Of a stretch of DNA of 64,000 bases, positions 54,171 through 64,000 are shown piece by piece. The notes under the pieces were generated by a model. It was not told the origin of the DNA. It made no database searches and saw only the letters and a list, made by a program, of their open reading frames with translations. The DNA is from Penelope pileata (taxonomy: Eukaryota > Chordata > Aves > Galliformes > Cracidae). The DNA lies in contig WBMW01003180.1 in assembly GCA_013396635.1 (NCBI GenBank), positions 155,952 through 219,951 of the forward strand. Reading direction: 5' to 3'. Each line of letters starts with the position of its first letter. Within the stretch, counting starts at the first letter, position 1. A program made the position numbers and the translations under genes.

Positions 54171-55188
54171 GTTTAGAGCAACCACATTTCACATTTCTAG
54201 AAGAAGAAATTCCCAAGTAAAATTGCAAGCTTACCTGACGCTATTTAGCCAACTTTAGTCAACTCATCTCACAGGCCCTCCTCTCTTCTTCCACTCAGCA
54301 GCATCCTCTGGCACCCTGAGAACATCCCAGATCAGACCAAGAGCTCTGCAGCTTCCTAAGTGCTGTCCCAAGCACAAGCCATGCAGCTGGAGGTTCACAG
54401 ACATGTGAGGCTGGTAAACACCTGCACTGCTCCTGGCAGAAGGAACCCCTTCCTTGATCAGGTTTACTCCCCCTTTGCACCACATCATATGGCCACACAG
54501 CAAATTGGACAGGGAGCAACCATGGCTGAACGCAGCCCCACTGCATGGCCAGGCTGATTCACAGTTCCCTGCTTCCATTTGCAGCAACAGAAAGGTTCAT
54601 GCCAGAGATGTTCACGGGAAATGGCCTCTTCTCTTAGTGGTGGTATCAGCAGCTGACACTTTGCCAGCTCATCAAGGGACAGTGAATCAAGTGACACCCC
54701 AGGGAGCCAGTCAGACACTCACTAGTCCAGGCAATACGTTGTGCAGCCACGCTCAGACCAGCCTGTATCTGTACATCATATGTTGTATACTACACCTCAT
54801 ACATTATATAATATGTATTACATACACGTTACATATTGTGTTGGTAATGACTCCTGTTCCCTTTTCATTTATATAGCTTTGTAAACTTTTTGCCTTATAC
54901 TTTTTAGCACCTCACTCAGCTTCACTGCAGCAATTTCTGTTCCATCCCTGCACCTCTCTCTGTGCTCCATGCTTTTCTGCACCCTGCCCTTCTGTTCCTC
55001 GCAGACCTTCTGGCAACTGTTCACATCCTGTTAGACCCTGGATTCCTCCCTGCACTCTGTCCTTGCTGAGATTCTGTTTCTGCAGAATTTCTGACAAGTT
55101 TTGAGTTTCCTTCCCATCACCTTTATGAACCCATCCTCTTCAAATCTCCAAGTCTGCCCTTTCAAATCACTTGCCAGCCTGCTCCTTA

Positions 55189-55595
55189 CCATAGAATCAA
55201 AGAATCGTTTGAGTTGGAAAGGACTTTTAAAGGCCATCTGGTCCAACTCCCCTGCAATGAGCAGGGACACCTACAGCTAGATCAGGGTGCTCAGAGCCTC
55301 TCCAGCCTGGCCTTGAATGTCTCAAGGGATGGGGCTTCCACCACATCTCTGGGCAACCTGTTCCAGTGCTTCACCACCCTTACTGTAAAAAACTTTTTCC
55401 TTATATCCAGTCTAAATCTCCTCTCTTTTAGCTTGAAACCAATTCCCCTTGTCCTATCACCTCAGACTCTGCTAAGGAGTCTGTCCCCCTCTTTCTTGTG
55501 GCCCCCTTTTTCGACACTGAAAGGCCGCTATCAGGTCTCCCTGGAGCCTGCTCTTCTCCAGGCTGAACAGCCCCAGCTCTCCCAGCCTTACAGCT
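55189..55595 (-). mobile_element. CR1 LINE, 5'-truncated 3' end
   Basis: It starts with the reversed 3' terminus (CATAGAATCAAAGAATCG). It continues with GAGTTGGAAAGGAC, CATCTGGTCCAACTCCCC, GGGCAACCTGTTCCAGTGC and CTTCTCCAGGCTGAACAGCC. About 400 bp are retained, in the same orientation as FGF9. It is similar to the copy at 5654 and better preserved. Confidence 0.95.
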
Positions 55596-58500
55596 CTCCT
55601 GCTTATATCGGGTGTACTCAGGAAGGCATGAGCTGCAGCTGCTGCTGACCAGCACCAGGCATTTCACCACGGGGTGCCACATCCTCCTGAGCAGTTTACT
55701 CGTGCCAAAAGCCGGAGCGCTCCCTGCAGCTCGGCTGTCTCAGGGGCTGCCCTCTGCCTCCAATATCTGCACCATGCAGCAGAAGGCACTTTATTCTCCA
55801 TGGAAGAAGCGGGGTGTTTAAGGCACTATCAGAGCCACTATCCCTGCTGGGTTTGACCGCTCTCAGCCTGAAAGTCTACACCTCCATCGCTCAGGGAAAC
55901 TACATTGAGTTCTCTCTCCAAAAATTGTTGTGCGCTGCATCTGCCCTGTTCCCGGGCTCATGTCAGGCACAGGTGTCTGCATGCACACCAAGAGACAGAT
56001 AATTCTGGTTATAAAAACAATAAATAAATAAATCAGAAGCCTATGGAACCCTTCAGATGAGAGGTGTTTAACATTAACAGGACAGTGTCAATGACTCTGC
56101 AAGGTAAGTTTATTATCTGTCCCATTCTTAGATAGCTGCACTGACCATGCACTCGGCCCAAGTGCTGCTCCCAACATGCACCTGCAACCTGTTTTTTATT
56201 TCGTGTTGTTTCCGTGCACCTTGCCCTGTCATTTGAAGGGCTGAACAATTTCCTTCCCTTATTTGCATGGGAACATAAAAGGTATTTTTAGAGTGCAGCA
56301 ACACCTACACCAAGTCGTTTTCAGTAAACTACAAAAATGCATCCTTTTTTCCTCAAAAGCTTCTGTTTGCCCGTTCCTGTACCGCAGAGCCCTCCCAGAC
56401 TGCAGGACCCAAACAAGGACACAGAGCCTGCAGGTGCAGCTGCTGGGACAATAAAGAGGCGTATCACCACCTCCCTGCACACTTACTGGGAAAGTATGTT
56501 TCCTCAAGGACAGTACTCTCTGTCCCTTCCTCCACCCTTTCCCCAGTAGTTTGAGAAGCAACAGGCAGGTTCCATGGCCCAAAAACATTGGGACAAACAA
56601 GATTCCAGTTCATTTTTTGAAGGACAGCCAGTTATTACCTGAGTATAAGCAGCCCTAAGTCTCACTGTGCCACATGCACCCTGTAAGCCTGAATCTCAGA
56701 GGTGAGGAGCTGCTCCACAGCTCCAAATCTGGGCTCCTTGGCTCTGTCCCAGCCGCTCCATAGGCACATCCCTACTCCTCCTTCTACTTCCAGGCACTCC
56801 TAGCCCTTTCACTTCCCCCAATCACCCCATCAGCTTCCCTGTGCCTTCTTCCTCCTCACTGCACAGCAGCCCTTGTAGCTGCTCCAGGTGTTCCCATTCG
56901 CACTTTTCCTCCCAACCATCCAACCTGCCCCTTGCCACATGCCAAGGACACCAGGAGCAACAGGGACAGCAGTGTTTGTGGAGGGGTTGGGCAGCTCTGC
57001 GACCACGGGGTACCAGGAGGGCAGGGACGCCAGCCGTGAGATGGAGAACAGCTCTATATTGCAGGAGAGCCCAGGACAGAGAGGGCATCTGGAGTGAAGG
57101 TGTCCCATGGTTCTGCCATGCTCAAGGACCGCCTGAGAGGACAGCCCAGGGTGGGAGCCATGGGCGCCCCAAGCCATGTGGGTGCCAACTGTGGATACTC
57201 ACAGGGCAGAGGTGTGGGGCAGCATGAGCTTGGGGCCAGCCCAGAAAGGCATGAAGGTTGTGGGACTGCGCAGGAAGATCTCTGCACGGCACCAAGGAGC
57301 ACAGCTACAACACATCCATTGACACTGTCGCCAGAGGAGTTGGCAAGTCTCATGTGACACTCGGGAAGGGAAAAGGAGTTCATGCCTCATCTTAACACCC
57401 TTCAGATCCTATCTGTAGTTCAGATTTTTCCTCCTCTCCAGTGACAAGCACAGGAGCTGCTGTGAAACATGATGAGTCATAGCTGCAGGCTGTAAGGGAA
57501 AGGCAAGGTAAGGGACGAGCAGCAACAGAGGGAGACAGAGAGGGGAAGGCTGCCGCCACCAGCCAGCTCCATGGCTGTGCTAAGGAGCCACCACTGGCTT
57601 CCTCACTGCTCCACACACATACACTCTCAGTTTGCCTACCTAAACCCACAGGGTGAGGAGGAACATGAGAACAGCTACCCTGTGCTATATGGTCCCAAGA
57701 GCAGCGTGACAGCCACAAAGCTTTTGTACCCAAAGATGCAATAAGAACAGCCCCCTGTAAGGGTGACAGGTTGGGAAGCATGCTTGTTGGGCAGCTAATT
57801 CAGATTTAGGGGGAAAGCAGCACTTTCAGAAGGCCAAGAGGAACATGTCTGGATCAGGATATGCTGAAGCTGCCTCTGCTGTTCCCTTTCATGAAAATTG
57901 GCAGCAATCACCCATCCTGCTCTGCCTCACCATATGTCCCATCTCTAGCGGCACCACAAATATGCTGGGAAAAATCCTCCTGTGCCAAAATGTTTCAAAC
58001 ACATATGTAGAAGGACATAAGTCTTTCAGGGAGCTGATTTGATTCACACCTAATATACTTTTCAGACAGAAATCTGCATATAAATATGACACTGTCACAG
58101 ACACAGGGCACCTATTCCAGCCGTGCTGGATGCCTGCAGAAACACACCTGTGTGGGTCCAAAGTGCTGACGTACAGCAGAACCAGGACCTCCCTCCTTAA
58201 TCCAGGTGAAAACTTTAAACCCCAGCCTGGCACAGAGCAGACACTAACTTCAGCTAAACTGATCCTGTCCTGGATTGAGACTTGCTTCTGGTTCGAACTG
58301 CAGCATTTATTTCCACCAGAGAACTTTATTTTCAGTTAATCATCCTTTTTGACCAAAACCAAAAGCAACATGCTGTCACTTAAAAATGTTCAGCCATTTC
58401 TACATGAAAATCTGCTCTGAGGCCTGCTTATCTCAGAGTTTTTACCAGAGCTGACAGTTGCTGAAATATAGGCGCTTGGATTGCGAGTGTTGACAAGGCT

Positions 58501-60314
58501 TTAAAGCATCATCACACTGAGTAGCCATTAGAGGTTATATTTCATTGGAAGTAATGTAATTCAATTACCATCACTCTTCAGCATGTGCCATCTCTGGAGG
58601 CTGACAATAAGCCATATCATCCATCAGATTTTAACCTGAACTTTGCATTCTGGCCCTATAGATTGCCAGTTCTCCATTATGAATGGCTTCATATTTTTAG
58701 CCCCATTTATTAGGGAAAAGAGGTTATCCAATTACATTGTCCATCCGTCTGCCTGCCAGTCCTTCCTCAGCTTTTCAACCAGTTTCAATCAAGAGGCAAA
58801 GGTCTTCAAGAAAATTAAGTCCCTATCAGTTTTGCAACTAATCAGAAGCAAAGTGAAGAAGAGAAATCATTTAACGTCCCACCTGGGAGTGATGAGCTAT
58901 GCAGTCCGTGCAAACGGACAACCCAGCGAGCATGGCCATCTCATAGCCTCTCTCCAAGTGCAAGAAGCATAAAAGGCTGGGGAATTTGTGTTACTGCAGG
59001 GAGAGGAGGCAAGGGAGACCCTTGCCTGGGACTGAGACACAAACCCTCAGGAAAGTAGGCTCCATGAGCATTGCTTTTCATGAAACAACTATTTTATTAA
59101 CTTATTTCTTAGGAAAAAAAAATTTGCAAACACAAAATACAAATTACACAGAAAAGCAGTGTAACATTTGCTTTCCTAAGTCTATGCATTTAAGCTCAAT
59201 AACCGAACATTTCCACATTTCTCTCTTTTTCTGAATACCTGAAATGTAGGGTAGTGTAACTGACACACTGACCATGTTCACCTACTTTAATGACTACTTT
59301 TAACAATGATTTTCAGCCTTACTGATTCACATTACTGTTTCCCTTCTGCCTTTCTGCTACTTTTCTGAACCGTACAAGTACTCATGACTTGGGTACTTCT
59401 GTAGGCCACGGATTAGCTGTGCAAGAACTCTGACTTATAAAAACTTATTCGCTCTTCACAGGCAATTTGTCTGCATTTGTCATTGCATCCATTCCTTTTC
59501 TCTCTTCCCCTCCATCCTTACAACCTTTTCCTCCTCCTCCTCCCCCGTACTGCCATTTATTCAAAATCCCTTTCTTTTTGCTATTCCCACTCACAGGTTC
59601 CCAACATCTCTGTATCTCCCCTTCTTTTCCTTCTCCACACGTTCTCCATCCCAGCTTTGCCCCTCATTCTACCACCTCTTCTTCTGCCTCCCACAGACAC
59701 TGTCATGCTATGCACCTTCTGGCTTCCTCCCCCAGCTGCTCTTTGCTCAGAAGACAGTCACCTTCAATCTCTCACACGAGGTATTACAAGAAAGGGATCA
59801 GCCAAGCTGGACACCCCTGTGAAAACACTTCTGGTCTTGCTTCCGCACCCTCCTCTGTGGCTCATGTGTTGGGAAGCTGGACTCTCACACCTGTTCTCAT
59901 CCATCTGCTCATCACCATCTTCTCTGAAGTCCTCTGTGACACAGGGGACTTCAGCGGTACCCAAGACCACACTGACAGTTCAGGCCTCTTCCAAGTGTCT
60001 TCCTCCACAATGTTTATGCCACTGGGCACTGCCTCTGGTTGACCACTGGCGTCCTCTCATCCATGCCTCTGAAGAACCCTCCTCCCCTCACTGCAGACAT
60101 CTGCTTTCCCTCCAGACTTGCTGCCTTCTTTCTCCAATACAACCATTCCTCCAGTCCTTGCCAGTTCTGGAAGTTTTGCCTGCTAGAGGTGGTTGCCTTC
60201 TATTGACTGAGGAGCTGCCTACTCCATTTCAGATACTGCTGCCCACAACCTACCCCACTGGGAACCCCAGCACTCACCAGAGATCTGAAGCACACCCAAG
60301 AAAGGGACATACAG

Positions 60315-60334
60315 CACACACACACACACACACA
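60315..60334 (+). repeat. (CA)10 microsatellite
   Basis: Ten uninterrupted CA units lie in FGF9 intron 2, about 580 bp from the exon 2 donor. It may be length-polymorphic. Confidence 0.97.
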
Positions 60335-60852
60335 GGTAGGCTGGTGGCCATTCCAGCTCCCACATCAGGAGCGCGGAGCTTGACCTCTGCCCCAAGCCCG
60401 TCGCTGGCTCCTGCCGCCACCCCGCAGGAAGCAACAGCTGAACTTTCAAGATGAGACCACTGAGCCTCTGCCTTCCTATACTTTTTATAATTTTTACCCA
60501 CTCTTACTTCTCATTTTCTCATCCACACATGCCACCCCTTACCTCCCCCTCACCTTGCTTTTGTCAATTCCTAGCAAGTTCTCTGCCCACGCACAAAAAG
60601 CAGTGACTTTGTCTCACTTAAGTCTCTACAGAAGGGACACTTTTGCAAATCCTACAGCACATCCTTCAGCCCAGGGCGGCCAGCAGTCTCCACTGCTCAC
60701 ACTCGTGTTGTCATCAGGCCACGTTATCGCTCGTTCTGGATTTTCACTGTTTCCTCTCCTTACACCACCTGCAGGTTCTCGTTTCTCGTCAGACCGCATG
60801 AATCCTCGGGCAGAAGCAGTGCCTGCACAGTGACGAGGCCCTGCAGGAGCTA

Positions 60853-61104
<252 letters not shown>

Positions 61105-61749
61105 TCAAGGGTGCGCTTCCATTGTCAGAGTTGTTTGGAGGAAGATGAGGAACAAATGAATGCACCTCAAAATGCCATGCTTGAAGGGTTACGTCCTTTA
61201 AGTCTCTCCTGGAAGGATGCATTGCAGACGGTATTAAAGTATCAAATTAAAAGATGATGCTCAAACTTTCTTGCCATTTCCAAATGCAAACTGAAAGCTC
61301 AGCTGTACTGCAGATTTGTCAGTATTCTGCGTTGCACAACACATAATGCGCTCAAAGGAAAAAAACTATCAGAGAGGCAGTATTACCATTATTAAAGAAC
61401 CTATGAAATCTGTCTTGCAAAGCAAATTACCAAAAAAAAAAAAAATTTTGAATCAGCATTGTGAGATGAAAGTAATTTTCTTTACACATGGGACCAGAAA
61501 TCTACTTCCAGGCATCAATGGATCAGGAATAGGTGGAAAGATTTACTCACAGTGTCATCTTCAGAGGCTCGAGAAATGAAAAGCTGTAGCACAGTCCAGG
61601 GGCTCACACCTATTTGTCTAGATGGTCGGCATTATCACTAGCGTGATTTTTTTTTTTTAGTCATCTCAAACTTGAAAATTAAAATATTGTAAACCTAAGT
61701 GACAGCGTATAAATGATCACATCTGTCTGCACGTGCAGCAGCAAGCTCC

Positions 61750-62027
61750 CACGGGCACTGGGGCACCGCAGCTGGGAGCACTGTGCAGAGCTCTCCTGCA
61801 GAGCTCCCACGTTCAGCATCCCCGCGTCCGGTGCAGCGCGTACCGACCGGGATACCAACCCATCCGGTTCCGAGGCCTGGGTTTGCTGGCAGCCTTCCCT
61901 CCTCAACGAGGATGCTGCCTGCCAGACCTCACCCACAGCCACAGTCCTGGGGACCAAACGGGAGCCCCTTCCCATTCCGGCTGCCGGCGTCCCATCGTGG
62001 CGGCCTCGCAGGAGGCACCCAGCCACG
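61750..62027. promoter_or_regulatory. CpG-rich patch in FGF9 intron 1
   Basis: I count about 21 CpG dinucleotides in roughly 280 bp, in GC-rich sequence, against a CpG-depleted background. It could be a small CpG island with intragenic promoter or enhancer activity. It has no TATA box, and no coding capacity that I trust despite several overlapping open frames. Confidence 0.4.
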
Positions 62028-62084
62028 CTCCTGAGGCACAAAGCACAGCACCAAGGAGCCCTTCCAATACATGTCGTGAATGTT

Positions 62085-62650
62085 CACCTCTAAGCACACC
62101 ACGTAACTCTTTTAAAAGCTTACTGGGAATTATATTTGCATGAAACAATAAAATAACAGCATAGTATGTGTTGAGCCTCACGTGGCCAATAAAAAAGCAC
62201 TTTCATGGATTTTTGGAACAATTAATTTGGCATCTCCCACAAAATAGTTGTGTGCTAATCAATAACAGGCATGAATCACATAAATCTAACAAAGCACACG
62301 GCGAAGCCAATAGGGAAAATTTATAGCCGAGCTGATGTAAAGATGAAATGTATTCCCTGCAAGGGACTATTGATCATTACCTTATATATTATTCAGCACT
62401 ACAAACACCACGGTCTTATTGTTTTGATAACCCCGCTTTAAGGGTTCATCTTAAATTATTCTGTACATTTGCACAAGTCTTATAATACCAGGAGGAAACA
62501 TTTAGTAAGGATGGAATTTTCTGAAGCCACAAGAAGCGGCACTGCGCTGTTTGTCCGGAATGCATCTCGGATACAATCGATCCATTGAAACAATCAGAAC
62601 ATTCCCCCTGCATCCAGACACGCAATACATCCAGATTTCTTGCTGAGGCT
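62085..62650. promoter_or_regulatory. Candidate intron 1 regulatory element
   Basis: This AT-rich, unique segment has a dense set of recognisable factor motifs. They are an octamer ATTTGCAT (62134-62141), an E-box CACGTG (62179-62184) directly followed by CCAAT (62186-62190), several ATTAAT/TAATCAATAA homeodomain-type sites and SOX-like ATTGTTTTG and GAAACAATC sites. Such clusters in developmental-gene introns are often conserved enhancers. Conservation cannot be tested here. Confidence 0.35.
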
Positions 62651-63701
62651 TTTTCTGCAAAGCTTTTATCCAATGATCAGGTTACTTGATACATATTACC
62701 AAGCAACTTTAGCTGAAGTTAGATGTTATGTGAAGTGTGCACTGCCCCACACGGCAGCTACGTCGGTGAGGCTGGCACCTTGCACAGCCGTACAAACACA
62801 GCCTTTAATTGCTGCCCTCACCTCAAATATTTGGGTGCACGCTGCTCAGTGCGTGGAAGAACAAAAGGGCACTGTCCCACCCCACTGCATGTGCACCGGG
62901 TGAAGTTAAGGTGCTTGGCAAAGAGCTTCCACAGATCTCAGATCAGGATGGAGATTTGCTCTTTAAGAGTCAAAAGCCCGTTCACAGCAGGGTTTTGTGC
63001 CATGCTGCTGCGTCCCCAGGAGAATATCTGGGGCCGACCATGCAGCTGTACGCAAGGTTAAGGATTGTGTGACTGACCCAAAGTTCTGTGATTGTTTTCA
63101 CTGTATCGTTTCTATAACATACAGGCAGTGCACAGGACCTGAACCAGATATTAAAATAGACATTATGCCTCAGAATGAGGCTGGACCAAATGGAAATCAG
63201 GACAGCTCCCAGCTTTAAGAGCCAGAGCCCTATTTATAGCTAGAAGTGCGGAAGAGAGGAAAAGGAGAGAGGAAATGCATCTCAGTGCACAGGGTCCTGA
63301 GCACCTTCGTGTCAGACACCGGGCATTTTCTTTAATGAAACCGCTCCAAGCAAAGCCCCAGTGCTGCACAAAGAGGCTGGCAAGAAAGCCTGGGGGAAAT
63401 TACTCCGTGCACATCCCCAGCACCCTCCATGCACCTTCCCTGCTATGACCCAGCCGGGGCCGGGCTGAATGGCAGTGGGACGGTGTGCCGAGCACATAGG
63501 GCTGGTCCCATCACCATCCCATCACCATCCCACCGCTGTCCCCAGCACATTATAGTTCCCTCACAAAGCGTGGCATTGGAACTCTCACCATGTTCAGCTC
63601 TGGCAATGAACAGAGCTCTGGGGACGTGTTTCCCTTGGCTCTGAGCAATGAGCATCTCTGTAACAACAGAGCTCCATGGTTCATTCTGTCCTTGGTACAT
63701 T

Positions 63702-63820
63702 TCATAGAATCACAGAATCAGACTCATAGAAACACAGAATCATGGAATCATGGAACCGCTGGAGTTGGAAGGGACCTTTAAAGGTCACCTGCTCCAGCAC
63801 CCCTGCAATCAACGGGGACA
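63702..63820 (-). mobile_element. CR1 LINE, very short 3' end
   Basis: The 3' terminal 8-mer is expanded to about six degenerate units (ATAGAATC, ACAGAATC, ATGGAATC and similar) across 63703-63755. GCTGGAGTTGGAAGGGACC, AAAGGTCACCTGCTCCAGC and CCTGCAATCAACGGGGACA follow, after which similarity stops. It is severely 5'-truncated. Confidence 0.92.
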
Positions 63821-64000
63821 GCTTTGCCGTCTCCTACCCATAGACTCTTTTTGTACTGCTCAACCAAAGCAGCACAGCTCCACTTTGCACCTGGGCATGA
63901 CGGTCGGCACAGCACGCAGAGCCCCTCCACCGTGCCCACCCCGCATGAGCAGAGGGGAGGCCGGGGGGGACCCGGGGGCAGATTGGGGTGCACAGGGTTA

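Noticed and set aside
60315..60334. CA repeat as part of a coding TH-repeat peptide
   Set aside because: It is a simple microsatellite inside an intron.
61679..62181. Overlapping frames on both strands as FGF9 exon 1
   Set aside because: None contains the expected FGF9 N-terminal motifs. They arise from the GC-rich composition.

Overview
This window is vertebrate nuclear DNA, almost certainly from a bird. The main evidence is seven CR1 LINE copies, most with the typical avian 3' end (tandem ATTCTATG-type 8-mers and no poly(A) tail). Coding density is very low and exons are short with GT-AG borders. No bacterial genes, operons, tRNAs, rRNAs or CRISPR arrays were seen. Three isolated N bases (644, 12459, 34146) suggest draft or consensus sequence.

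The only gene I can name is FGF9, fibroblast growth factor 9, on the minus strand. Two of its three coding exons are here. Exon 2 (61016 down to 60913, exactly 104 bp) encodes residues 94-127. Exon 3 (42850 down to the stop at 42605) encodes residues 128-208 and ends in ILSQS. Together they give the C-terminal 115 residues of a 208-residue protein. Intron 2 is about 18.1 kb. Exon 1 is not in the window, so the right edge (61017-64000) lies inside intron 1. Downstream of the stop is a 3'UTR with a purine-rich GA/GCGA tract, tandem polyadenylation signals and AU-rich elements.

Layout: 1-665, an internally deleted CR1. 666-5653, intergenic, with an unexplained exon-like ORF cluster on the minus strand at 1.9-2.9 kb. 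5654-6118, CR1. 6119-21849, repeat-poor intergenic DNA. 21850-22470, CR1. 22471-about 40000, intergenic, with a diverged local duplication near 22.9/23.4 kb. About 40000-42604, FGF9 3'UTR and flank. 42605-61016, FGF9 exon 3, intron 2 (three CR1 copies, one ancient, and two AT-rich motif-dense segments) and exon 2. 61017-64000, part of intron 1, with a CpG-rich patch, a motif-dense candidate enhancer and a CR1 3' end.

The left 40 kb fits the gene-poor interval I recall lying downstream of FGF9 in other vertebrates. Long open frames there and in the introns look like chance or composition effects. No convincing new multi-gene system is present. The best leads are the post-transcriptional signals in the FGF9 3'UTR, the candidate intronic regulatory segments and the exon-like cluster at 1.9-2.9 kb.
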